From: Branchiostoma floridae | Lineage: Eukaryota; Chordata; Leptocardii; Amphioxiformes; Branchiostomatidae | Reading direction: 5' to 3' | Assembly: GCF_000003815.2 (NCBI RefSeq) | Contig: NC_049988.1 | Span: 5,632,744 to 5,696,743, forward strand | Length of the DNA stretch: 64,000 nucleotides | In this document: positions 54,001 through 64,000 of the stretch, piece after piece | How the letters are laid out: each line of letters begins with the position of its first letter | Numbering within the stretch: the first letter of the stretch is position 1 | Position numbers and translations under genes: made by a program | The notes under the pieces: model-generated | The model's input: the letters and a program-made list of their open reading frames with translations, nothing else | Told to the model about the DNA's origin: nothing | Databases searched by the model: none

Positions 54001-56413
54001 TCCAATTCGATACTTTCTTCTCGAGATATTCTTGAGTATACGAACACATTTTGGGCGCAACCTCTAGCTACCTTTTGGACACACCACCTGTCAGGGTACC
54101 TGGTAAGCAGTTAATAACGCAATTGTAGCTTAGGCTTTAAGTTCTGGCCCAGCAAGCTTGATATGTTTGGAAGGGCCCTTAGTAAGGAATCGAAAGATGA
54201 AAACCGCATTCTAATCCGATACTTCCTTGTTGAGATATTTTTGAGAATACGGACTCTATTTGGGCGCAACTGCTAGCTACCTCTTGGACACACCACCTAG
54301 CGCCTTTCACGGTACCGGGTAGGCAGGTAATAACGCAATTGTAGCTTAAGCTTTAAGTTCCGGCCTAATAAGCTTGGTATGGTTGGAAAGGTCCCTTAGT
54401 AAGGAATCGAAATATGAAAACCGCAGTTCAATCCAATACTTCCTTGTTGAGATATTCTTGAGAATACGGACTCTATTTGGGCGCAACTGCTAGCTACCTC
54501 TTGGACACACCACCTAGCGCCTGTCACGGTACCGGGTAGGGACTTAATAACGCAATTGTAGCTTAGGCTTTAAGTTCCGGCCTAGCGCACTTGGTATGGT
54601 TGGAAAGGTCCCTTAGTAAGGAATCGAATGATGAAAACCGCATTCCAATTCAATACTTCCTTCTTGAGATATTCTTGAGTATACGGACTCTATTTGGGCG
54701 CTACCTCTAGCTACCTTTTGGAAACACCACCTGTCACGGTACCAGGTATGGATTAATAACGCAATTGTAGCTTAGGCTTTAAGTTCCGGCCTAGCAAGCT
54801 TGGTATGGTTAGAAAGGTGCCATGGTAAGAAATCGAAAGATGAAAACCGCAGTCCAATCCGATACTTCCTTGTCGAGATATTCTTGAGTATACGGACTAT
54901 ATTTCGGCGCAACCCCTAGCTACCTTTTGAAAACACCACCTGTCACGGTACCAGGTAGGGACTTGGTTGGAAAGGTCCCTTAGTAAAAAATCGAAAGATG
55001 GAAACCGCAGTCCAATCCGATACTTCCTTGTTGAGATATTTTTGAGAATACGGACTCTATTTGGGCGCAACTGCTAGCTACCTCTTGGACACACCACCTA
55101 GCGTCTGTCACGGTACCGGGTAGGCAGTTAATAACGCAATTGTAGCTTAAGCTTTAAGTTCCTGCCTGGCAAGCTTGGTATGGTTGGAAAGGTCCCTTAG
55201 TAAGGAATCGAATGATGAAAATCGCAGTCCAATCCGATACTTCTTTTTCGAGATATTCTTGAGTATACGGATTCTATTTCGGCGCAACCTCTAGCTACCT
55301 TTTGAAAACACCACCTGTCACGGTACTGGGTAGGGGCTTAATAAGAAAATTTGTAGTTTAGGCTTTCAGTTCCGGCCTAGCAAGCTTGGTATGGTTGGAA
55401 AGGTCCCTTAGTAAGGAATCGAAAGACGAAAACCACAGTCCAATCTGATACTTCCTTGTCGAGATATTCTTGAGTATACGGACTCTATTTGGGCGCAACT
55501 GCTAGCTACCTCTAGGACACACCACCTAGCGCCTGTCACGGTACCTCTTAGGCAGTTAATAACGCAATTGTAGCTTAGGCTTTAAGTTTCGGCCTAGCAA
55601 GCTTGGTATGGTTGGAAAGGTCCTTTAGTAAGGAATCGAAAGATGAAAACCGCATTCCAATCAGATACTTACTTGTCGAGATATTCTTGAGTATACGGAC
55701 TCTATTTGGGTGCTAAAGCTAGCTACCTTTTGGACACACCACCTAGCGCCTGTCACGGTACCGGGTAGGGACTTAAAAACGCAATTGTAGCTTAGGCTTT
55801 CAGTTCCGGCCTGGCAAGCTTGGTATGGTTGGAAAGGTCCCTTAGTAAGGAATCGCAAAGATGAAACCCGCAGTCCAATTTGATACTTTCTTCTCGAGAT
55901 ATTCTTGAGTATACGAACTCTATTTGGGCGCAACCTCTAGCTACTTTTGAAAACACCACCTGTCACGGTACCAGGTAGGGAGATAATAACGCAATTGTTG
56001 CTTAGGCTTTAAGTTCCGACCTAGCAAGCTTGGTATGGTTGGAAAGGTGCCTTAGTAAGGAATGGAAAGATGAAAACTGCAGTCTAATCCGATACTTCCT
56101 TGTTGAGATATTCTTGAGTATACGGAATCTATTTGGGGGCTACCGCTAGCTACATTTTGGAAACACAGCCTAGCGCCTGTCACGGTACCTGGTAAGCAGT
56201 TAATAACGCAATTGTAGCTTAGGCTTTAAGTTCCGGCCCAGCAAGCTTGATATGTTTGGAAAGGTCCCTTAGTAAGGAATCGAATTATGAAAACCGCAGT
56301 CTAATCCGATACTTCCTTGTTGAGATATTCTTGAGTATACGGACTCTATTTGGGCGCAACCTCTAGCTACCTTTTGGAAACACCACCTGTCACGGTACCG
56401 GGTAGGGACTTAA

Positions 56414-59400
56414 TGAATGAATGAAGACGTTTATTGCACATTTTTGCCCCACTGGGCTAAGTACAGGTCACACGGTAAGAATCACATATATGTAACAATG
56501 AAAACAATCATACACATCTATATATGTAGATTTGCGTCTAATCTATTCTAAGACATTCGACTTCCTCTCGCTTCTTGGTAATTGTATAAATGTAGCTAGC
56601 TGTATGGTTGGTTAGAGTTGGTTTATCAAAAGCTGTCAGGAATATAAATTTCTGTTTACTATTCAAGTATCTAAAGTGGGGATATTTACTTAACACATAG
56701 TCAAATAAAATGCTCCTATCGCTATCATACAAAGGACAATCCATAGTAAAATGTACTTCATCTTCTACTTTCCCTAAACTACAAAATTGGCATATTCTTT
56801 GATCTAGAGGAGTGTTGTTATGTCTTCCTGATTCGATTCGTAATTTGTGGCAACTGATTCTTAGTTTTGTGATGGTAGATCTGTGTCGTACATTGGCAAT
56901 CTTAAGATATTCTTTTTCTTTATAAGATTGTTTTAATAGTCTGTATGTTCGTAGTTTGTTTTTCGCAGTCGCAACTCTTTTATCGTTGTGGATTTCAGAT
57001 AGAAAGGTCTGGAAATAAATATCTTTTAAACGTTGATAGATTGATGAAATAATTTGAGGTGTACTTGAGACTGTTGACTGGGCGTTTTGCCAGACGAAAG
57101 CATAGCCACATTTCTCTAGAGTGTTGCGTACTTCAGAGGCCCAACATTTAGAACCTGATGCTTCTAAATCCATTTGGCACAAGAGAGCATCTGCTTGAAG
57201 GCTGTCAGCTGGCACGTTCTTGTTAAGTCGAATGAAATACTTGATGGTATTTAGGGAGGCCTCCAGATGAATGGGGTACCTCCCTAGTTCTGCCTGTGCT
57301 GCGAGATTACTAGCTGTTTTGGGGACATTGAGTGAATATTTACAATATTTTAGGTGTACAGATTCAATGGGACAATTTTTGGGACTTTTTAGAGATCCCC
57401 ATATTTTGGACCCATAAAGTAATATAGGTTTAATACAAGAGTCGAAAATCTTATTTTTAACAGCTAGTGGGCAATCGGCTTTGTCAAGTGATTGCCTAAT
57501 GCTAAACAAAGATTTTAGACCCTTGTTTCTTAGATGTTTGTTGTTGGCCTTGAAAGTGCCAGCTGCACTTACCACTATACCTAGATAACAATATGACATA
57601 ACAATTTCAATTACATTACCATTAAACAAAAAGAAACAATCCTTTGGTAATCTACCTCCCTTGGTGAAGACAATAATCTTGGTCTTTTTTAAATTCACCT
57701 TCAGGTTCCAATGTTTACAATATCTTTCTAATCTAACTAGACATGATTGCAAGCCTTGTTCAGACTCGGAAAACAATACAAGATCATCTGCATACAAAAG
57801 ACACGGTACTTTCCTATTGTGTAAACTAGGAGAGTTGCAACAAATATCATCAAACTCAAAAGTTATATCGCTAATAAATAAATTAAACAAAGTTGGACTT
57901 AGATTACAGCCTTGTCGGACCCCACAGTGAGTTAAAAAGGGCTCTGTAAGGCCGCCGTTGGTTTTAATGCAATTTGTAGTTTTTGAGTACATGTTTTTTA
58001 TTGTCTTTAAGAATTTTCCTCCTATTCCAAGGTTGTTTGGTTTGAAAAATAGACCTGCTCGCCAAACGGAGTCAAAAGCTTTGCTGAAATCCACAAAACA
58101 TGCATAAATTTTTGCATTTTTGCTTAGGTATTTGCTGACTAAAGTGGTTAACACAAACAAATTATCAGATGTTCTAAAAATTTTTCTAAAACCGGCCTGT
58201 TGAAGTTTGAAAAGGCTGTACTGTTCTGCATAATTGACAAGACGATTGTTTAAAATAGAGGTGAATAATTTTCCTAAGCAACTAATGATTGATATTCCCC
58301 GGTAGTTATCAGGGAGTGAGGTATCGCCAGATTTATGTATGGGTACGATATGGCTGAGGGACCAATCGTCGGGAAAATAACCGTTCTGTAAGCAGGAGTT
58401 AAATAGGTGTAGGAATGGGTTCTGTAAGATTTGTTTACCGCATTTCAACATTTCATTTGTTACCATGTCGCTGCTACTAGATTTATTGTTCTTTAGGTTT
58501 GAGATTGCCGTGTTTAATTCTTCAGCTGTTATCGGGGAGTCTAGTGTGGAGTTTTCTACAGGTGTGAGAGGAGATTGGGGATGTATTTGGGCGTTTACAG
58601 GGGTGGAGAGTTCAATTTCAGAATTGTTAATAGCGTCAGTCGAGCGTTTGTCAACTGCAATAAAATGTTCTAACCACATCTCATTTGATATTTGGGAATT
58701 TTGTTGCGTTTTATCTGGTTTAAGTTTGTCAATTAGTTTCCAAAAGGCATTTGGATCTTTTTCCCTAAGGGAAGAAAGTTGGTCCATGATTTGCTGGTGA
58801 AAGTCTTTCTTCTTCTTTCTTAATAGTTTTCTATACTCCTTCTTTCTTCTGAAGAACTTTCCTCTAACATATGAGTTTGACGGATTTTTCTCAAGTAGCG
58901 AGGCCAAGTTATTCAATTCGCGTTTCATTTCAGTACAGCTTTTATCGTACCATTTTTTATTTCGGACTTTTTGTGAACGTTTTTTATTGACTCTTACATA
59001 TAATGATGTGTGCCCGACGTCTCTCAGCACTGAGTTTAAGTCGGAAACGTAGTTTTCAATATCTGTCTTTGCGTTTTTTGTTTCTTTTACTGACATAGCG
59101 TTTAACTTGTCTATTATATGAGGTTGGCTAAGGGATTCAAGAAATTTTTGTGCTGAGTTTTCGTTCCAACGGAATCGTTTCGGGAGTGGTTTTGTGTTTG
59201 GATTTTTATTTTTTGTCTTGTTGTTGTGGATAAATGGCGCTGTGCGAATTATTACTGATAGCATGTTATGGTCGGAAAATATGGTTAGGGGGTTTACGCG
59301 AAATAGAGATATGTGTTCAAATAATGGCTGGCTGGTAATCATATAGTCTACGGTACTACTTCCGTTAGGTTGGTGGCAAGTAAAATTGCCCTGCAAGTCA

Positions 59401-59627
59401 CCGGCTACTCTACCGTTAAGGACTCTAAGATTCGCTTGAATACACAACTCGGTAAGAAATCTGCCGAACTTATTAGGAGAAGCTTTATCCATGTGTTGTC
59501 TGTCCTGATTATGATTTGAGGGGTTGTTTGGTATGTTTTCATGAAAGGTGTCGTCTTCTACAAAGTCATTTAAATTTCCAAGTCGGGAGTTAAAGTCACC
59601 ACCTAGAAGAATAAAGCCCTCTTTGTA
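56414..59627 (-). mobile_element. Young 5'-truncated LINE inserted in the satellite
   Basis: The satellite unit breaks off after gggacttaat and resumes at tgtagcttaggc. About 8 bp of the unit (aacgcaat) are missing, and no target duplication is seen. The 3' end lies at 56414 with a short (TTCA)n tail on the minus strand. The 5' end is cut inside the endonuclease domain (GDFNSRLG near the truncation). The whole remaining frame is open. Confidence 0.9.
56538..59624 (-). CDS. LINE endonuclease (partial) and reverse transcriptase, intact frame
   Basis: Continuous frame from the truncation at ~59624 to the stop at 56538-56540, about 1028 residues; a Met at 59490-59492 would give 984. In order: endonuclease C-terminal half (GGDFNSRLG, STVDYMI, FSDHNML), a basic linker, RT (GISIISCLGKLF, QAGFRK, CFVDFSKAFDSVW, VRQGCNLSPTLFN, LLYADDLVLFSES, LKKTKIIVF), thumb, and a CCHC motif (CQFCSLGKVEDEVHFTMDC). 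F-D and YADD give the catalytic aspartates. No stop or frameshift, unlike every other LINE here. The copy lacks the endonuclease start and promoter, so it is probably not mobile by itself. Confidence 0.9.
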   Translation of the reverse strand, partial: KEGFILLGGDFNSRLGNLNDFVEDDTFHENIPNNPSNHNQDRQHMDKASPNKFGRFLTELCIQANLRVLNGRVAGDLQGNFTCHQPNGSSTVDYMITSQPLFEHISLFRVNPLTIFSDHNMLSVIIRTAPFIHNNKTKNKNPNTKPLPKRFRWNENSAQKFLESLSQPHIIDKLNAMSVKETKNAKTDIENYVSDLNSVLRDVGHTSLYVRVNKKRSQKVRNKKWYDKSCTEMKRELNNLASLLEKNPSNSYVRGKFFRRKKEYRKLLRKKKKDFHQQIMDQLSSLREKDPNAFWKLIDKLKPDKTQQNSQISNEMWLEHFIAVDKRSTDAINNSEIELSTPVNAQIHPQSPLTPVENSTLDSPITAEELNTAISNLKNNKSSSSDMVTNEMLKCGKQILQNPFLHLFNSCLQNGYFPDDWSLSHIVPIHKSGDTSLPDNYRGISIISCLGKLFTSILNNRLVNYAEQYSLFKLQQAGFRKIFRTSDNLFVLTTLVSKYLSKNAKIYACFVDFSKAFDSVWRAGLFFKPNNLGIGGKFLKTIKNMYSKTTNCIKTNGGLTEPFLTHCGVRQGCNLSPTLFNLFISDITFEFDDICCNSPSLHNRKVPCLLYADDLVLFSESEQGLQSCLVRLERYCKHWNLKVNLKKTKIIVFTKGGRLPKDCFFLFNGNVIEIVMSYCYLGIVVSAAGTFKANNKHLRNKGLKSLFSIRQSLDKADCPLAVKNKIFDSCIKPILLYGSKIWGSLKSPKNCPIESVHLKYCKYSLNVPKTASNLAAQAELGRYPIHLEASLNTIKYFIRLNKNVPADSLQADALLCQMDLEASGSKCWASEVRNTLEKCGYAFVWQNAQSTVSSTPQIISSIYQRLKDIYFQTFLSEIHNDKRVATAKNKLRTYRLLKQSYKEKEYLKIANVRHRSTITKLRISCHKLRIESGRHNNTPLDQRICQFCSLGKVEDEVHFTMDCPLYDSDRSILFDYVLSKYPHFRYLNSKQKFIFLTAFDKPTLTNHTASYIYTITKKREEVECLRID

Positions 59628-62600
59628 GCTTAGGCTTTAAGTTCCGGCCTAGCAAGCTTGGTATGGTTGGAAACGTCCCTTAGTAAGGAATCGAAAGATG
59701 AAAACCGCAGTCCAATCCTATACTTCCTTGTCGAGATATTCTTGAGTATACGGACTCTATTTGGGCGCAACTGCTAGCTACCTCTAGGACACACCACCTA
59801 GCGCCTGTCACGGTACCGGGTAGGCAGTTAATAAGGCAATTGTAGCTTAAACTTTATGTTCCGGCCTAGCGCACTTGGTATGGTTGGAGAGGTCCCTTAG
59901 TAAGGAATCGAAAGATGAAAACCGCAGTCTAATCCGATACTTCCTTGTCGAGATATTCTTGAGTATACGGACTCTATTTGGGCGCAACTGCTAGCTACCT
60001 CTAGGACACACCACCTAGCGCCTGTCACGGTACCTCTTAAGCAGTTAATAACGCAATTGTAGCTTAGGCTTTAAGTTTCGGCCTAGCAAGCTTGGTATGG
60101 TTGGAAAAGTCCCTTAGTAAGGAATCGAAAGATGAAAACCGCATTCCAATCCGATACTTCTTTTTCGAGATATTCTTGAGTATACGGATTCTATTTCGGC
60201 GCAACCTCTAGCTACCTTTTGGAAACACAACCTGTCACGGTACTGGGTAGGGACTTAATAAGAAAATATGTAGTTTAGGCTTTAAGTTCCGGCCTAGCAA
60301 GCTTGGTATGGTTGGAAAAGTCCCTTAGTAAGAAATCGAAAGATGAAAACCACAGTCTAATCAGATACTTCCTAGTTGAGATATTCTTGAGTATACGAAC
60401 TCTATTTGGGGGCTACCGCTAGCTACTTCTTGGACACACCACCTAGCGCCTGTCACGGTACCGGGTAGGCAGTTAATAAGGCAATTGTAGCTTAAACTTT
60501 ATGTTCCGGCCTAGCGCACTTGGTATGGTTGGAAAAGTCCCTTAGTAAGGAATCGAAAGATGAAAACCGCAGTCTAATCCGATACTTCCTTTCCGAGATA
60601 TTCTTGAGTATACGGACTCTATTTGGGCGCAACTGCTAGCTACCTCTTGGACACACCACCTAGCGCCTGTCACGGTACCGGGTCGGGACTTAATAACACA
60701 ATTGTAGCTTTGGCTTTAAGTTCCGGCCCAGCAAGCTTGGTATGGTTGGAAAGGTGCCTTAGTAAGGAATGGAAAGATGAAAACCGCAGTCTAATCCGAT
60801 ACTTCCTTGTTGAGATATTTTTGAGTATACGGACTCTATTTGGGCGCAACCTCTAGCTACCTTTTGGAAACACCACCTGTCACGGTACCGGGTAGGGACT
60901 TAATAACGCAATTGTAGCTTATGCTTTAAGTTCCGGCCTAGCAAGCTTGGTATGGTTAGAATAGTCCCTAGTAAGAAATCGAATGATGAAAATCGCAGTC
61001 CAATCCGATATTTCTTTGTCGAGAAATTCTCTAGTATACGGATTCTATTTCGGCGCAACCTCTAGCTACCTTTTGGAAACACCACCTGTCACGGTACTGG
61101 GTAGGGACTTAATAAGAAAATTTGTAGTTTAGGCTTTAAGTTCCGGCCTAGCAAGCTTGGTATGGTTGGAAAATTCCTTTAGTAACGAATCGAAAGATGA
61201 AAACCGCAGTCCAATCCTATACTTCCTTGTCGAGATATTCTTGAGTATACGGACTCTATTTGGGCGCAACTGCTAGCTACCTCTAGGACACACCACCTAG
61301 CGCCTGTCATGGTACCTCTTAGGCAGTTAATAACGCAATTGTAGCTTAGGCTTTAAGTTTCGGCCTAGCAAGATTGGTATGGTTGGAAAAGTCCCTTAGT
61401 AAGGAATCGAAAGATGAAAACCGCATTCCAATCCGATACTTACTTGTCGAGATATTCTTGAGTATACGGACTCTATTTCGGCGCAACCCCTAGCTACCTT
61501 TTGAAAACACCACCTGTCACGGTACCAGGTAGGGAGATAATAACGCAATTGTAGCTTAGGCTTTAAGTTCCGGCCTAGCAAGCTTGATATGTTTGGAAAG
61601 GTCCCTTAGTAAGGAATCGAAAGATGAAAACCGCAGTCTAATCCGATACTTCCTAGTTGAGATATTCTTGAGTATACGGACTCTATTTGGGGGCTACCGC
61701 TAGCTACTTCTTGGACACACCACCTAGCGCCTGTCACGGTACCGGGTAGGCAGATAATAGCGCAATTGTAGCTTAGGCTTTAAGTTCCGGCCTAGCAAGC
61801 TTGGTATGTTTGGAGAGGTGCCTTACTAAGGAATCGAATGATGAAAATCGCAGTCCAATCCGATACTTTCTTATCGAGATATTCTTGAGTATACGGACTC
61901 TATTTGGGGGCTATCGCTAGCTACCTTTTGGAAACACAGCCTAGCGCCTGTCACGGTACCGGGTAGGCAGGTAATAATGCAATTGTAGCTTAGGCTTTAA
62001 GTTCCGGCCTAGCAAGCTTGGTATGGTTAGAAAGGTGCCTTAGTAAGGAATCGAAAGATGAAAACCGCAGTCTATTCCGATACTTCCTTGTTGAGATATT
62101 CTTGAGTATACGGACTCTATTTGGGCGCAACCTCTAGCTACCTTTTGGAAACACCACCTGTCACGGTACCGGGTAGGGACTTAATAACGCAGTTGTAGCT
62201 TAGGCTTTAAGTCCGGCCTAACATGCTTGGTATGGTTGGAGTAGTCTTTTAGTAAGGAATCGAATGATGAAAATCGCAGTCCAATCCGATACTTTTTTGT
62301 CGAGATATTCTCTAGTATACGGATTCTATTTCGGCGCAACCTCTAGCGACCTTTTGGAAACACCACCTGTCACGGTACTGGATAGGGACTTAATAATAAA
62401 ATTTGTAGTTTAGGCTTTAAGTTCCGGCCTAGTAAGCTTGGTATGGTTGGAATAGTCCCTTAGTAAGGAATCGAAAGATGAAAACCGCAGTCCAATCCGA
62501 TACTTCCTTGTCGAGATATTCTTGAGTATACGGACTCTATTTGGGCGCAACTGCTAGCTACCTCTAGGACACACCACCTAGCGCCTGTCACGGTACCTCT

Positions 62601-64000
62601 TAGGCAGTTAATAGCGCAATTGTAGCTTAGGCTTTAAGGTTCGGCCTAGCAAGCTTGGTATGGTTGGAAAAGTCCCTTAGTAAGGAATCGAAAGATGAAA
62701 ACCGCATTCCAATCCGATACTTACTTGTCGAGATATTTTTGAGTATACGGACTCTATTTGGGTGCTAAAGCTAGCTACCTCTTGGACACACCACCTAGCG
62801 CCTGTCAAGGTACCAGGTAGGGAGATAATAACGCAATTGTAGCTTAGGCTTTAGGTTCCGGCCTAGCAAACTTAGTATGGTTGGAAAGGTCCTTTAGTAA
62901 AAAATCGAACGATGAAAACCGCATTCCATTCCGATACTTCCTTGTCGTGATATTCTTGAGTATACGGACTCTATTTCGGCGCAACCCCTAGGTACCTTTT
63001 GAAAACACCACCTGTCACGGTACCAGGTAGGAAGATAATAACGCAATTGTAGCTTAGGCTTTAAGTTCCGGCCTCGCAAGCTTGGTATGGTTGGAAAGGT
63101 GCCATAGTAAGGCATCGAAAGATGAAAACCGCAGTCTAATCCGATACTTCCTAGTTGAGATATTCTTGAGTATACGGACTCTATTTGGGGTCTACCGCTA
63201 GCTACTTCTTGGACACACCACCTAGCGCCTGTCACGGTACCGGGTAGGGACTTAATAACGCAATTGTAGCTTAGACTTTAAGTTCCGGCCTAGCAAGCTT
63301 GGTATGCTTGGAAAGGTCCCTTAGTAAGGAATTGAAAGATGAAAACCGCATTCCAATCCGATACTTCCTTGTCGAGATATTCTTGAGTATACGGACTCTA
63401 TTTGGGTGCTAAAGCTAGCTACCTCTTGGACACACCACCTAGCGCCTGTCACGGTACCGGGTAGGGACTTAATAAGGCAATTGTAGCTTAGGATTTAAGT
63501 TCTGGCCTAGCAAGCTTGGTATGGTTGGAAAAGACCTTTAATAAAGAATCGAACGATGAAAACCGCAGTCTAATCCGATACTTTCTTGTCGAGATATTCT
63601 TGAGTATACGGACTCTATTTGGGCGCAACCTCTAGCTACCTTTTGAAAACACCAACTGTCACGGTACCAGGTAGGGACTTATTAACGCAATTGTAGCTTA
63701 GGCTTTAAGTTCCGGCCTAGCAAGCTTGGTATGGTTGGAAAGGTCCTTTAGTAAGAAATCGAATGATGACAATCGCAGTCCAATCCGATACTTTCTTATC
63801 GAGATATTCTTGAGTATACGGACTCCTTTTGGGCGCAACAGCGAGCTACCTTTTGGAAACACCACAAGTCGCGGTACCGGGTAGGCAGTTAATAACGCAA
63901 TTGTAGCTTAGGCTTTAAGTTCTGGACAAGCAAGTTTGGTATGGTTAAAAAGTTCCTTTAATAAAGAATCGAACGATGAACATCGCAGTCCATTCCGATA
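59628..64000 (-). repeat. Satellite subfamily D, second block
   Basis: About 20 more units continuing directly after the LINE in the same phase and orientation (aagcttggtatggttgg at ~59655 onward, steps ~209-218 bp). Same two length classes. The block runs off the window end. No gene is visible. Confidence 0.93.

Larger units (their letters stand above)
47052..56413 (-). repeat. Satellite subfamily D, ~209-218-bp units, first block
   Basis: About 44 tandem units, each starting near aagcttggtatggttggaaa and containing cgatacttccttgtcgagat, tattcttgagtatacggact, ctagctacctttt, gtcacggtaccgggtaggg and cttaggctttaagttccggc. Two length classes alternate: short (caccacctgtcacgg) and long (caccacctagcgcctgtcacgg). 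Two 100-N gaps interrupt it. Open frames across units are by-products of the repeat, and many units carry stops. Confidence 0.93.

Noticed and set aside
43281-64000. CRISPR-like regular spacing
   Set aside because: The ~200-bp units are repeats throughout with no unique spacers, in an animal genome. This is a satellite.

Overview
The window is nuclear DNA of an animal. It holds one large spliced gene, abundant non-LTR retrotransposon (LINE) and DNA-transposon debris, and about 20 kb of satellite. There is no bacterial-style gene packing, no rRNA, no CRISPR and no operon. A marine invertebrate deuterostome, most plausibly a cephalochordate (Branchiostoma), fits the intron sizes and the repeat types. 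That is an inference from style, not a proven identification.

Positions 1-37432 (+ strand): fourteen exons (4891-37432) join with consistent phases and encode the last ~797 residues of a major facilitator superfamily (MFS) transporter. The nearest family I recognise is the proton-coupled DHA1 / zinc-induced-facilitator-like type. The visible part begins at motif A (loop 2-3), carries the antiporter motif GPxxGG in TM5, and ends in TM12 plus a short acidic tail. Its first exons (N-terminus, TM1-2) were not found and probably lie upstream of base 1. The most unusual gene feature is a Ser/Thr/Pro-rich, repeat-containing segment of about 325 residues within one exon. It sits between TM9 and TM10, which the standard MFS topology places outside the cell or in an organelle lumen.

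The introns are crowded with transposons. They include a Tx1/L1-like LINE end with a 15-bp target duplication (1175-1781), several other LINE fragments, and a nearly complete LINE with a 12-bp target duplication (12227-16038). There is a 4.36-kb TTAA-flanked foldback element (18318-22680) with a hAT-type element nested inside it. There is also a foldback element with minisatellite-like arms (25065-27980) and a family of TTAA-flanked, TGACGTCA-rich piggyBac-like MITEs (four good copies and one partial one).

Positions 37433-43280 are intergenic: a TTAA element, an inverted copy of the minisatellite-bearing repeat from the gene's introns, and a 5'-truncated LINE (about 40960-42598).

Positions 43280-64000 are a satellite array of ~200-218-bp units in four successive subfamilies. 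The array changes orientation at about 45973. It contains two 100-N gaps and one young, still-open LINE (56414-59627, minus strand) inserted into a satellite unit. No host gene is visible in this part.
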